From the NCBI GenBank assembly GCA_015486075.1, contig WFSG01000005.1, forward strand, positions 1 through 64,000: 64,000 nt of DNA, in the 5' to 3' direction. The notes beneath the pieces are model-generated. The model was not told the DNA's origin and did no database searches. It worked only from the letters and a program-made list of their open reading frames with translations. Shown here in pieces: positions 57,023-64,000 of the stretch. The first letter of the stretch is position 1; each line of letters opens with the position of its first letter. This DNA is from Deltaproteobacteria bacterium (GTDB taxonomy: Bacteria; Desulfobacterota; Desulfomonilia; UBA1062). Position numbers and translations under genes: made by a program.

Positions 57023-57903
57023 TCCTTGTTGACAAGCACCAAGGAATTTCATCACGACAGGTTGTTGATGCCGTGATGAAGGCCTTAAAAGTAAAAAAAG
57101 CCGGGCATTTTGGTGCCCTGGATCCATTTGCTACGGGCCTGGTTTGCGTTGGTATAGGGCAGGGAACAAAACTTTTGCCCTATCTTAATGATAGGCCTAA
57201 GGAATATTATGCTGTTATTGGATTTGAAATGAAGACAGATACGGATGATATTACAGGCTTACCCATAGAACAATACCCTCAAGTAGAGGTGGACATAAAA
57301 AGGGTGCAACAGTGGTTAAATGATCACAAGGGCTGGTTTACACAGGTTCCACCCCAGTACTGTGCCCAGAAACAGAAGGGTGTACCCATGTATAAATTGA
57401 AGCGTGCGGATAAAAAAGTGGCTCCACGGCCCAAGGAAGTAAGCATATCTGAAAGCGAGATACTTTCTTTTGGCAAGGACTGGGTAAGGATAAGGATAGA
57501 GTGCTCCAGGGGCACTTATGTGCGTGCCATTGCAAGGGATATAGGTTCATTCCTGGGTTGCGGTGGATACCTGAGGGAACTTAGAAGGACCTGGAGCGAG
57601 GGATTCTCCGTGGAGCAGGCAATAAATCTGGATGCCTTGGCGCAGAAGGTGAACCAAGGTAGAGATGTGGTTATACCTTTGCTTGATGTATTGAAACTGC
57701 CGACAATAAGGGTCATACAAGACGGGGTGAACGGTATAAGGGAGGGCAGGCCCATTCAGATATCCTGGTTGTTGGATGATTGCGAGGTAGAGGAAGGCGG
57801 AAGGGTTGCAGTGGTGGATGAGGAGATGAGACTACTGTGTATTGCGACCGTGAAGAGATACGAAGGTATATTCGGGTACATAGAAAGGGGCTTCAATGTT
57901 TAG
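57004..57903 (+). CDS. truB: tRNA pseudouridine(55) synthase
   Basis: Makes pseudouridine 55 in the T loop of tRNAs. A 299-residue protein with HFGALDPFATGLV (about 36-48) carrying the catalytic Asp, followed by KEYYAVIGFEMKTDTDD, and RIRIECSRGTYVRAIARDIG (about 161-180). A C-terminal PUA-like region follows. It overlaps nrnA by 19 bases. Confidence 0.97.
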   Translation: MHKHGVVLVDKHQGISSRQVVDAVMKALKVKKAGHFGALDPFATGLVCVGIGQGTKLLPYLNDRPKEYYAVIGFEMKTDTDDITGLPIEQYPQVEVDIKRVQQWLNDHKGWFTQVPPQYCAQKQKGVPMYKLKRADKKVAPRPKEVSISESEILSFGKDWVRIRIECSRGTYVRAIARDIGSFLGCGGYLRELRRTWSEGFSVEQAINLDALAQKVNQGRDVVIPLLDVLKLPTIRVIQDGVNGIREGRPIQISWLLDDCEVEEGGRVAVVDEEMRLLCIATVKRYEGIFGYIERGFNV

Positions 57904-57983
57904 TTGTTTACACGTGATAACAAGGTGTGATAGCATGCACCAAAAATAAGATGTACGCTAGAGATCAGTCAGGAGGAAGTGTT

Positions 57984-58253
57984 GTGGTATTAAGCACCGA
58001 GCAGAAAAAGGAGATTATTGACAAGTTTAAACGTTATGAAGGAGATACTGGCTCTCCCGAGGTACAGATCGCACTCCTCACGGCAAGGATCAATTACCTG
58101 ACGGAACATTTCAAGGTACACAAGAAAGATTACCATTCCAGGCGGGGACTGTTGATGCTCGTGGGGCAGAGAAGAAGATTGCTGGATTACTTGAAGGACC
58201 AGGATATCAAGCGCTACAGGGATCTCATAAAGGAACTTGGGCTTAGGAAGTGA
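57984..58253 (+). CDS. rpsO: 30S ribosomal protein S15
   Basis: An 89-residue protein from the GTG at 57984, which has AGGAGG seven bases upstream and gives the family N-terminus M(V)LSTEQKKEI. An ATG further upstream at 57927 would add 19 atypical residues. Core patterns [47 protein letters not shown] are complete. It lies between truB and pnp, the usual arrangement; the 80-base leader may hold an S15-binding fold, with a possible GGTGTG/TGCACC hairpin at about 57920-57940. Confidence 0.96.
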   Translation: MVLSTEQKKEIIDKFKRYEGDTGSPEVQIALLTARINYLTEHFKVHKKDYHSRRGLLMLVGQRRRLLDYLKDQDIKRYRDLIKELGLRK

Positions 58254-58260
58254 ATAGTAA

Positions 58261-60354
58261 ATGATTGTAGAAACAAGGAACACCAAGCAAAAGCTTGCCT
58301 TTGAGACGGGCAGGCTTGCCAGGCAGGCAAACGCATCCATATTGGCTATACAGGGCGACAGCCGTGTGCTGGTTACCGTAACCGTATCCAAGGATGAACG
58401 TAAGGGGGTTGATTTCCTTCCCCTTGTAGTGGATTACCAGGAGATGTCCTTTGCAGTGGGAAGGATACCTGGGGGATTCATAAAGAGAGAAGGCAGACCA
58501 AGCGACCAAGAAATCCTTACCGCGCGTTTTATTGATAGGCCCATTAGGCCCCTTATACCAAAGGGCTTTTTTAACGAGATACAGATAATTGCAACAGTAC
58601 TCTCAGGCGACCCGGCGAACAACCCGGACGTTATGGCCATAAATGCAGCATCTGCCGCACTTCACATATCTGAGGTACCATTTAATGGTCCATTGGGCGG
58701 GGTGAGGGTCGGCCTCATTGATGGTGAGTTTGTTATTAATCCTCCCCTTGACCACCAGAATGGCAGCGATATGGATATGATCGTTGTGGGCACTGCTGAT
58801 GCCATCGTGATGGTGGAGGGTGAGGCAAAGGAACTGCCGGAAGACACCGTTGTAAAGGCCCTGGATTTTGCGCACTCGGAGATAAAGAAGATATGCCAGG
58901 CACAGGAGGAGCTCAGGGAGAAGGCAGGTAAGGAGAAAATATCTTTTTCTGCGTATAAACCTGATGATGCCATGTATGAAAAGGTCAAAGCCTTTGCAGG
59001 GGACAAGCTGGAGCAGGTAATGATCGGTTCTTATGCAAAGCAGGACAGGCATGCGAGGACAGATGAATTAAGGGCTAAGACCTTGGAATACATTGGTGTT
59101 GATGCTGATGAAGCCTCCTTGGAGGTGAATGCATGCTTTTCACAGCTGGAGAAGGAGATAGTGAGGAGCCTGGTACTGAAAAGGAGCCAGAGGGTTGACG
59201 GAAGGAATGTAGACGAGATAAGGCCTATTGAATGCGCAGTTGGGCTACTTCCACGGGCCCACGGTTCAGCCCTATTCACACGTGGCGAGACACAGGCCCT
59301 TGCAATTACTACCTTGGGCACGTCCAGGGATGAACAGAGGCTGGAATCCCTTCTGGGTGAGACATCAAAGTCTTTCATGGTGCACTATTCTTTTCCACCC
59401 TTTAGCGTGGGTGAGGTAAAGCCTCTAAGAGGGCCTACGAGGAGGGAGATAGGACATGGAAACCTGGCGGAAAGGGCCTTAAAACAGGTTCTTCCCGCGG
59501 AAGACGTGTTTCCATATACCATAAGGCTAGTTTCTGAGATCCTTGAATCCAACGGGTCTTCGTCCATGGCAACGGTATGTAGCGGATCCATGGCGTTGAT
59601 GGATGCGGGTGTACCCATAAAGAAGCCTGTGGCAGGTATTGCCATGGGATTGCTCAAGGAGGGCGATTCTTTCCTAATCTTGACGGACATCCTAGGGGAC
59701 GAGGATCAGCTCGGCGATATGGATTTTAAGGTGGCGGGCACTGCTGACGGCATAACCGCACTCCAGATGGACATAAAGATTTCAGGTGTTTCTGGGGATA
59801 TACTGGCAGAGGCGCTGGAGAAGGCGCGTAAGGCAAGGCTATCCGTGCTTGAGAAGATGAATGCCACCATTGATAAGCCTCGGGATGATATCTCCCCCTA
59901 TGCCCCGAGGATATACACTATTACCATAAAGCCTGACAGGATAAGGGATGTTATAGGTCCTGGTGGTAAGATAATAAAGGAGATCATTGCCAAGACAGAG
60001 ACCACCATAGAGATAGATGATTCAGGCAAGGTTGACATTTTCTCACCTGACAAGGAAAAGGCACTACTAGCTATACGAATGATAAACGATCTCACCGAGG
60101 AGGTACAACTAGGGCATGTGTATGTTGGAAAGGTTGCCAAGGTTACGAATTACGGCGCCTTTGTCGATATATTACCAGGCGCCTCGGGTCTTGTTCACAT
60201 ATCTCAACTGGCCAAGGAGAGGGTTCAGAATGTACGGGACGTGGTGAAAGAGGGGGACGAGATACTGGTGAAGGTCATTGGCATTGATAAGGACGGCAAG
60301 ATAAGGCTAAGCCGCAAGGAGGCTCTTGACCAGGCTCTAAAGGGCAAGAGATGA
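58261..60354 (+). CDS. pnp: Polyribonucleotide nucleotidyltransferase (PNPase)
   Basis: A 697-residue 3'-5' phosphorolytic exoribonuclease and degradosome component. Two RNase PH domains are visible, the first with GFIKREGRPSDQEILTARFIDRPIRPL (about 77-103) and the second with RGETQALAITTLGT and ICSGSMALMDAGVP-like VCSGSMALMDAGV. They are followed by a KH domain (GPGGKIIKEIIAKTETTIEID) and an S1 domain (GHVYVGKVAKVTNYGAFVDILPG). It starts eight bases after rpsO and overlaps the peptidase gene by four. Confidence 0.98.
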   Translation: MIVETRNTKQKLAFETGRLARQANASILAIQGDSRVLVTVTVSKDERKGVDFLPLVVDYQEMSFAVGRIPGGFIKREGRPSDQEILTARFIDRPIRPLIPKGFFNEIQIIATVLSGDPANNPDVMAINAASAALHISEVPFNGPLGGVRVGLIDGEFVINPPLDHQNGSDMDMIVVGTADAIVMVEGEAKELPEDTVVKALDFAHSEIKKICQAQEELREKAGKEKISFSAYKPDDAMYEKVKAFAGDKLEQVMIGSYAKQDRHARTDELRAKTLEYIGVDADEASLEVNACFSQLEKEIVRSLVLKRSQRVDGRNVDEIRPIECAVGLLPRAHGSALFTRGETQALAITTLGTSRDEQRLESLLGETSKSFMVHYSFPPFSVGEVKPLRGPTRREIGHGNLAERALKQVLPAEDVFPYTIRLVSEILESNGSSSMATVCSGSMALMDAGVPIKKPVAGIAMGLLKEGDSFLILTDILGDEDQLGDMDFKVAGTADGITALQMDIKISGVSGDILAEALEKARKARLSVLEKMNATIDKPRDDISPYAPRIYTITIKPDRIRDVIGPGGKIIKEIIAKTETTIEIDDSGKVDIFSPDKEKALLAIRMINDLTEEVQLGHVYVGKVAKVTNYGAFVDILPGASGLVHISQLAKERVQNVRDVVKEGDEILVKVIGIDKDGKIRLSRKEALDQALKGKR

Positions 60355-61607
60355 TAGAGAAGACGGTCTTACCCAATGGTGTAAGGATCGTTTCAGAAGA
60401 TATCCCTGATGTTCGCTCCGTGTCCCTTGGTATATGGGTAGGTGCGGGTTCTAGAAGAGACCCAAGGGGCAAGGAAGGTCTGGCTCATTTTACGGAACAC
60501 ATGATGTTCAAAGGGACAAGAACCAGATCTGCCTTTGATATAGCCAGTGGTGTAGATGCCCTCGGGGGTGTGTTAAATGCCCATACAGCAAAGGAATACA
60601 CGGCATACTATGTAAAGGTGCTTGACGAGCACCTAGATAAGGCGGCCGATATTCTCGAGGACCTGTTCATGAACTCTACATTCCCGGAAGACGAAATCGA
60701 AAAGGAAAAGCAGGTCGTCCTGCAGGAAATCAGAATGTCTGAAGACTCTCCGGATGAATATATCACGGAGCTGTTCTCAAGAGAGTTTTTCAAGGGGACA
60801 TCTTTGAGCTATCCCATACTTGGCTCGGAAGACACGGTTAGATCCTTTAGCAGGGGGGACATCCTCGATTTCATCTCAAATTCGTACACGCCTGGGTCTA
60901 TAGTACTAGTGGGTGCTGGTAACATAAGGCACTCACAGCTTGTTGATATGGCTGCAGAGAGATTCAGCAGGCTGGATAGAAGAAGAGGCAAAGAGCAGGC
61001 TCTGGTGGAAAGGATATCTGGAGGTAGAGACCTTGTTGTGCAAAAAGACCTTGAACAGGTGCACCTGACCATTGGTACAAGGGGCCCTTCTATGGGTGAT
61101 GACAGGAGATGGGCATATATTGTACTTAACACCGTTTTCGGAGGAGGCATGAGTTCCATGCTTTTTCAGGAGGCAAGGGAACGTCTGGGCTTGGTTTATT
61201 CCATATATTCTTACATTTATAGTTATGAAGACTGCGGGGCCATGGCAGTTTACGCGGCCACCACGCCGGACAAGTTGGCGCAAACAATCAAAGTTGTTAG
61301 CGAACAGATGCTGCACGTTAAAAAAGGGGAATTCGGCGGCTTGACCCTGGATGATATAAAGGCTCAGATAAAAGGCCACCTTTTGCTTTCAAGAGAGAGC
61401 ACGGAGAGCAGGATGGGATCTATAGGTAAGAACGAGATATACTATGGCAGGGATGTGCCCATAGAGGAGATTCTTGAGAAGATAGACAGGGTAGGCTCAG
61501 ACGACCTTGTAACTCTGGCACAGGAGATATTTGTGAGAGAAAATATGACCTTTGTTGCGCTAGGCAAGGTTGTGGAGGAGGTAGAGCATCTTTCTTCTAT
61601 CCTCTGA
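60351..61607 (+). CDS. M16 family zinc metallopeptidase
   Basis: A 418-residue processing-peptidase-like protein of the M16 (pitrilysin) family with the inverted zinc motif HFTEH (about 46-50) and the downstream Glu in the E......E helix. The C-terminal half has the R/Y segment RERLGLVYSIYSY. The family partner in E. coli is PqqL-like or the YmxG peptidase of Bacillus, also next to pnp. Cytoplasmic location is likely as no signal is seen. Its end overlaps the convergent PilZ gene by 11 bases. Confidence 0.94.
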   Translation: MIEKTVLPNGVRIVSEDIPDVRSVSLGIWVGAGSRRDPRGKEGLAHFTEHMMFKGTRTRSAFDIASGVDALGGVLNAHTAKEYTAYYVKVLDEHLDKAADILEDLFMNSTFPEDEIEKEKQVVLQEIRMSEDSPDEYITELFSREFFKGTSLSYPILGSEDTVRSFSRGDILDFISNSYTPGSIVLVGAGNIRHSQLVDMAAERFSRLDRRRGKEQALVERISGGRDLVVQKDLEQVHLTIGTRGPSMGDDRRWAYIVLNTVFGGGMSSMLFQEARERLGLVYSIYSYIYSYEDCGAMAVYAATTPDKLAQTIKVVSEQMLHVKKGEFGGLTLDDIKAQIKGHLLLSRESTESRMGSIGKNEIYYGRDVPIEEILEKIDRVGSDDLVTLAQEIFVRENMTFVALGKVVEEVEHLSSIL

Positions 61608-61977
61608 TGTTATCCTGGATCTGATTTTGGAAATAGTTCCTCAAGTTGGACATTTCTCGCGTCTCCATATAATGACCAAGTACATCCTTCCATCCATTCC
61701 TGTGTTCCTTGGATATTGAAATACCGATAAGGTAAGAGGATTCAGAGACAGTATACCACTTAACTATTCCATCCATCGTTGAATCCTTGATTTCCATGGT
61801 TACATTTTTGTTAAGAAGTTCAAAAATATCCATAGGCATTTTTTGTATAGGCAGCTCGAGGCAGAGACCTTCTTTTGATATATTTTTTGTTACACAGGAT
61901 ACTTTTTTGGCCCCGAGGTACAGAACGACTGGCATTGGTCTCAGTAAACGTTTGAAATGGCGCCTTTCAAGTGACAA
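61597..61977 (-). CDS. PilZ-domain protein (c-di-GMP receptor candidate)
   Basis: A 126-residue protein with the PilZ binding motif at its N-terminus, ERRHFKRL (RxxxR type, about 4-11), followed by NISKEGLCLEL (about 32-42, (D/N)xSxxG). This should bind c-di-GMP; a GGDEF-domain protein sits at 7.6 kb. It is the only minus-strand gene in the right arm, and its end overlaps the M16 peptidase gene. Confidence 0.86.
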   Translation of the reverse strand: MSLERRHFKRLLRPMPVVLYLGAKKVSCVTKNISKEGLCLELPIQKMPMDIFELLNKNVTMEIKDSTMDGIVKWYTVSESSYLIGISISKEHRNGWKDVLGHYMETREMSNLRNYFQNQIQDNIRG

Positions 61978-62031
61978 GGGTTTTCTCCTTAATGTCTTGA
62001 TATCTTCTTTATAACTTGATAGGCAAAAAAG

Positions 62032-62775
62032 ATGCCAGTATTAAGAAATATAAAGCTGACGCTTAGTTATGATGGCACTGACTTCAATGGTTGGCAGCAT
62101 CAGAAAGGGTTAAGGACCGTACAGGGCGTTTTGGAGGATGCCTTAGACAAGATTTTCCCGTCTTATTCTAGGCTTGTATCGGCCGGTAGAACAGATGCAG
62201 GCGTGCATGCCTTAGGACAGGTTGTAAACTTTTTTACACCCGCCTCCATGGAGACAGGGTCCATAAAGAGGGCACTGAACTCGCTACTTCCTGAAGATGT
62301 GTATGTGCGCTCTGCCGAGGATGTTGAGCCGGGTTTCCATGCTAGATTTATGGCGGAATCGAAGACATATGTCTATATTATTGACACTGCTGTAGACATG
62401 AACCCGTTCATAAGAAAATATGCCTTGCAAGTATCTGGTAGTCTTGATATCCGTGGCATGGAAATCGCTGCAGGAGCTCTGGTTGGTGAGCATGACTTTT
62501 CTTCGTTTATGGGATCAGGTTCATCTGTAAAGACAGTGACAAGGAAGGTTTTTGTCTCGACGGTGTTCGTGAAGGGAAGCAGGGTATATTACATAATACG
62601 TGGTAGTGGCTTCTTGAGGCATATGGTAAGAAACATAGTGGGTACTCTTATCAAGGTAGGACAGGCAAAAATTGATCCTGAAGATATTGTGTATATAATG
62701 AATGCAAGGGATAGAACAAAGGCAGGACCAACAGCTCCGCCCCAGGGGCTGTACTTGCTGGGAGTAAGTTATTAG
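62032..62775 (+). CDS. truA: tRNA pseudouridine(38-40) synthase
   Basis: Makes pseudouridines 38-40 in the anticodon arm. A 247-residue protein with YDGTDFNGWQ (about 13-22), catalytic Asp in SAGRTDAGVHALGQVVNF (about 47-64), and RGSGFLRHMVRNIVGTL (about 190-206). It has normal length. No close Shine-Dalgarno is visible, but no better start is available. Confidence 0.96.
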   Translation: MPVLRNIKLTLSYDGTDFNGWQHQKGLRTVQGVLEDALDKIFPSYSRLVSAGRTDAGVHALGQVVNFFTPASMETGSIKRALNSLLPEDVYVRSAEDVEPGFHARFMAESKTYVYIIDTAVDMNPFIRKYALQVSGSLDIRGMEIAAGALVGEHDFSSFMGSGSSVKTVTRKVFVSTVFVKGSRVYYIIRGSGFLRHMVRNIVGTLIKVGQAKIDPEDIVYIMNARDRTKAGPTAPPQGLYLLGVSY

Positions 62776-62785
62776 GGAGGTGAAT

Positions 62786-63517
62786 ATGAGAGGAGTGGTT
62801 CTTGCGGGAGGTCTAGGCACCAGGTTGTATCCTTTGACAAAGGTCACGAACAAGCACCTTTTACCGGTATATAATAAGCCCATGATATACTATCCCATTG
62901 AGACGTTGACCAATGCCGGTATCGAGGATATCCTTGTGGTAACGGGTGGAAATAATGCCGGGGATTTCTTAAGATTGCTGGGAAACGGAAAGGCCTTTGG
63001 CCTTAAGCGGCTCCATTACGCGTACCAGGAAGGAGAGGGTGGTATAGCAGAGGCCCTTGGTCTTGCCGAGGCCTTTGCAGAAGGGCATCCCATCTGCGTG
63101 GTTCTAGGTGATAATATCATAGAAAAGAACATAGTGAAGGCCGTGGAGGCTTACATGCAGGAAGCAAGAGGAGCAAGGATTATGTTGAAGGAGGTGGAAG
63201 ATCCAAGAAGGTTCGGCGTTCCAGAGATTGAAGGCAATAGGATCGTCTGTATAGAAGAAAAACCTGAGCACCCAAAGAGCAATTATGCTGTGACAGGCAT
63301 TTACATGTACGATGCAAGGGTGTTTGATATCATAAAGGGCCTGAAACCCTCTAATAGGGGGGAGCTCGAAATAACAGACGTGAATAACGCATACATAGAG
63401 ATGTCAGAGATGCAATGGTCTGTGCTAGATGGTTGGTGGACAGATGCAGGTACAATAGAAAGTCTGCTTAGGGCAGGCAACTTGGTTGCGAAGACAGGGG
63501 CAAACAAGCTTCACTAG
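62786..63517 (+). CDS. rfbA: Glucose-1-phosphate thymidylyltransferase (short RmlA type)
   Basis: A 243-residue sugar-phosphate nucleotidyltransferase. MRGVVLAGGLGTRLYPLT (1-18) is the nucleotide-binding signature, then NKHLLPVYNKPMIYYPIETL, CVVLGDNI (metal Asp) and DAGTIESLL. The length is that of the short form, lacking the extra C-terminal helices of RmlA from enterics. The neighbouring dTDP-glucose 4,6-dehydratase favours dTDP-glucose as product. The ATG at 62786 has GGGAGG at proper spacing; a GTG six bases earlier is less likely. It follows truA by ten bases. Confidence 0.93.
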   Translation: MRGVVLAGGLGTRLYPLTKVTNKHLLPVYNKPMIYYPIETLTNAGIEDILVVTGGNNAGDFLRLLGNGKAFGLKRLHYAYQEGEGGIAEALGLAEAFAEGHPICVVLGDNIIEKNIVKAVEAYMQEARGARIMLKEVEDPRRFGVPEIEGNRIVCIEEKPEHPKSNYAVTGIYMYDARVFDIIKGLKPSNRGELEITDVNNAYIEMSEMQWSVLDGWWTDAGTIESLLRAGNLVAKTGANKLH

Positions 63518-63569
63518 GAAGCGTAAAAGCAATTCTTCATGAGGCCTAAAAAGTAATAGGGGTTTTAAG

Positions 63570-64000
63570 ATGAAGGTTTTGATAACAGGGGGATGCGGCT
63601 TTATCGGTAGTAACCTTGTGAGGTACTGCCTCGAGAGGTACAGCGACTGGGAGATAATAAACCTAGATCTTCTAACGTATGCTGGAAACTTGGAGAATAC
63701 AGAAGGACTCGAAGATGCCTACCCGGGCAGGTATACCTTGGTCAAGGGAGACATAGCCGACAGGGTCCTCGTCGCAGACCTTTTTGATAGATACAGTATA
63801 GACCTGATTCTCAACTTGGCAGCAGAATCCCACGTGGACAGGAGCATAAAGGATGCCAGCGCATTTATGAGGACAAACGTAGTGGGCACTCAGATCTTGC
63901 TGGATGCAGCGATAAGGCATGGAACAGGACGATTTGTACAGATCTCAACCGATGAGGTCTACGGTAGTCTTGGCAAGGCTGGTAAATTTACAGAGGATTT
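63570..64000 (+). CDS. rfbB: dTDP-glucose 4,6-dehydratase, N-terminal part (cut by window end)
   Basis: The first 143 codons of an extended SDR: MKVLITGGCGFIGSNLVRYCLE with the NAD motif (about 7-13), LDLLTYAGNLENTEGL, the NLAAESHVDRSIKDASAF motif (about 81-98) and QISTDEVYGSLG (about 127-138), where TDEVYG is typical of RmlB. The catalytic Tyr/Lys pair lies beyond the window. It makes dTDP-4-keto-6-deoxyglucose for rhamnose or other deoxysugars in surface polysaccharide. It begins 53 bases after rfbA. Confidence 0.95.
   Translation, partial: MKVLITGGCGFIGSNLVRYCLERYSDWEIINLDLLTYAGNLENTEGLEDAYPGRYTLVKGDIADRVLVADLFDRYSIDLILNLAAESHVDRSIKDASAFMRTNVVGTQILLDAAIRHGTGRFVQISTDEVYGSLGKAGKFTED

Overview
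The window reads as about 64 kb of chromosome from an anaerobic Gram-negative bacterium, most like the Desulfobacterota (former Deltaproteobacteria) or a neighbouring phylum. This is inferred from gene content: a PSP1-domain protein (YaaT-like) next to metG, a hisS/aspS pair, a YlxR-L7Ae fusion, a homocitrate-synthase-type citrate synthase candidate beside NADP isocitrate dehydrogenase, a ferredoxin/nitroreductase fusion, and dTDP-sugar genes. Base composition is moderate. AGG arginine and ATA isoleucine codons are frequent. No rRNA, CRISPR array, prophage or insertion sequence was seen.

The layout looks like the two sides of a replication origin. From 0.2 to 48.2 kb, 38 of 42 genes lie on the minus strand. 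From 48.25 kb onward every gene but one lies on the plus strand. At the switch sit parA, parB, a perfect parS site (47571-47586), dnaN, gyrB and gyrA, plus two AT-rich gaps. dnaA and recF are not in the cluster.

Left arm, from the left edge: a thiolase end; a subtilisin-like protease with a Gly-run/Cys/hydrophobic C-terminal tail; ksgA and tsaD; an L,D-transpeptidase with a membrane partner; pyrE and purB; a GGDEF/HDOD signalling trio; metG and yaaT; a PLP homeostasis protein; a histidine kinase; a flippase-like membrane protein; and a SAM hydrolase. From 16.9 to 24.9 kb lies a CoA/lipid catabolic cluster: SDR epimerase, Asp/Glu racemase family protein, SCP-x-type thiolase, ferredoxin-nitroreductase, acyl-CoA synthetase, acyl-CoA dehydrogenase and SCP2 protein. 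Next come a sigma-54 two-component pair, a LapA-like protein, icd with a Cache-fused citrate synthase candidate, a LysM lipoprotein, aspS and hisS, a radical SAM protein, a Na/Pi transporter, trmO, and the gyrase and partition genes.

Right arm: suhB, tatD and yjbQ; tRNA-Gly(CCC) with its own promoter and a terminator after it; the compact translation operon rimP-nusA-ylxR/L7Ae-infB-ylxP-rbfA-nrnA-truB-rpsO-pnp-M16 peptidase; a convergent PilZ protein; truA; and the start of a dTDP-sugar pathway (rfbA, rfbB cut by the window end).

The most striking observation is in the Asp/Glu racemase family gene (17916-18761). It is interrupted by one in-frame UGA exactly where the family has its second catalytic cysteine. 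Directly downstream is a hairpin with a bulged U and a GUU loop, 18 nt after the UGA, which is the geometry of a bacterial SECIS element. The simplest reading is a selenocysteine-containing racemase/isomerase, not a pseudogene.
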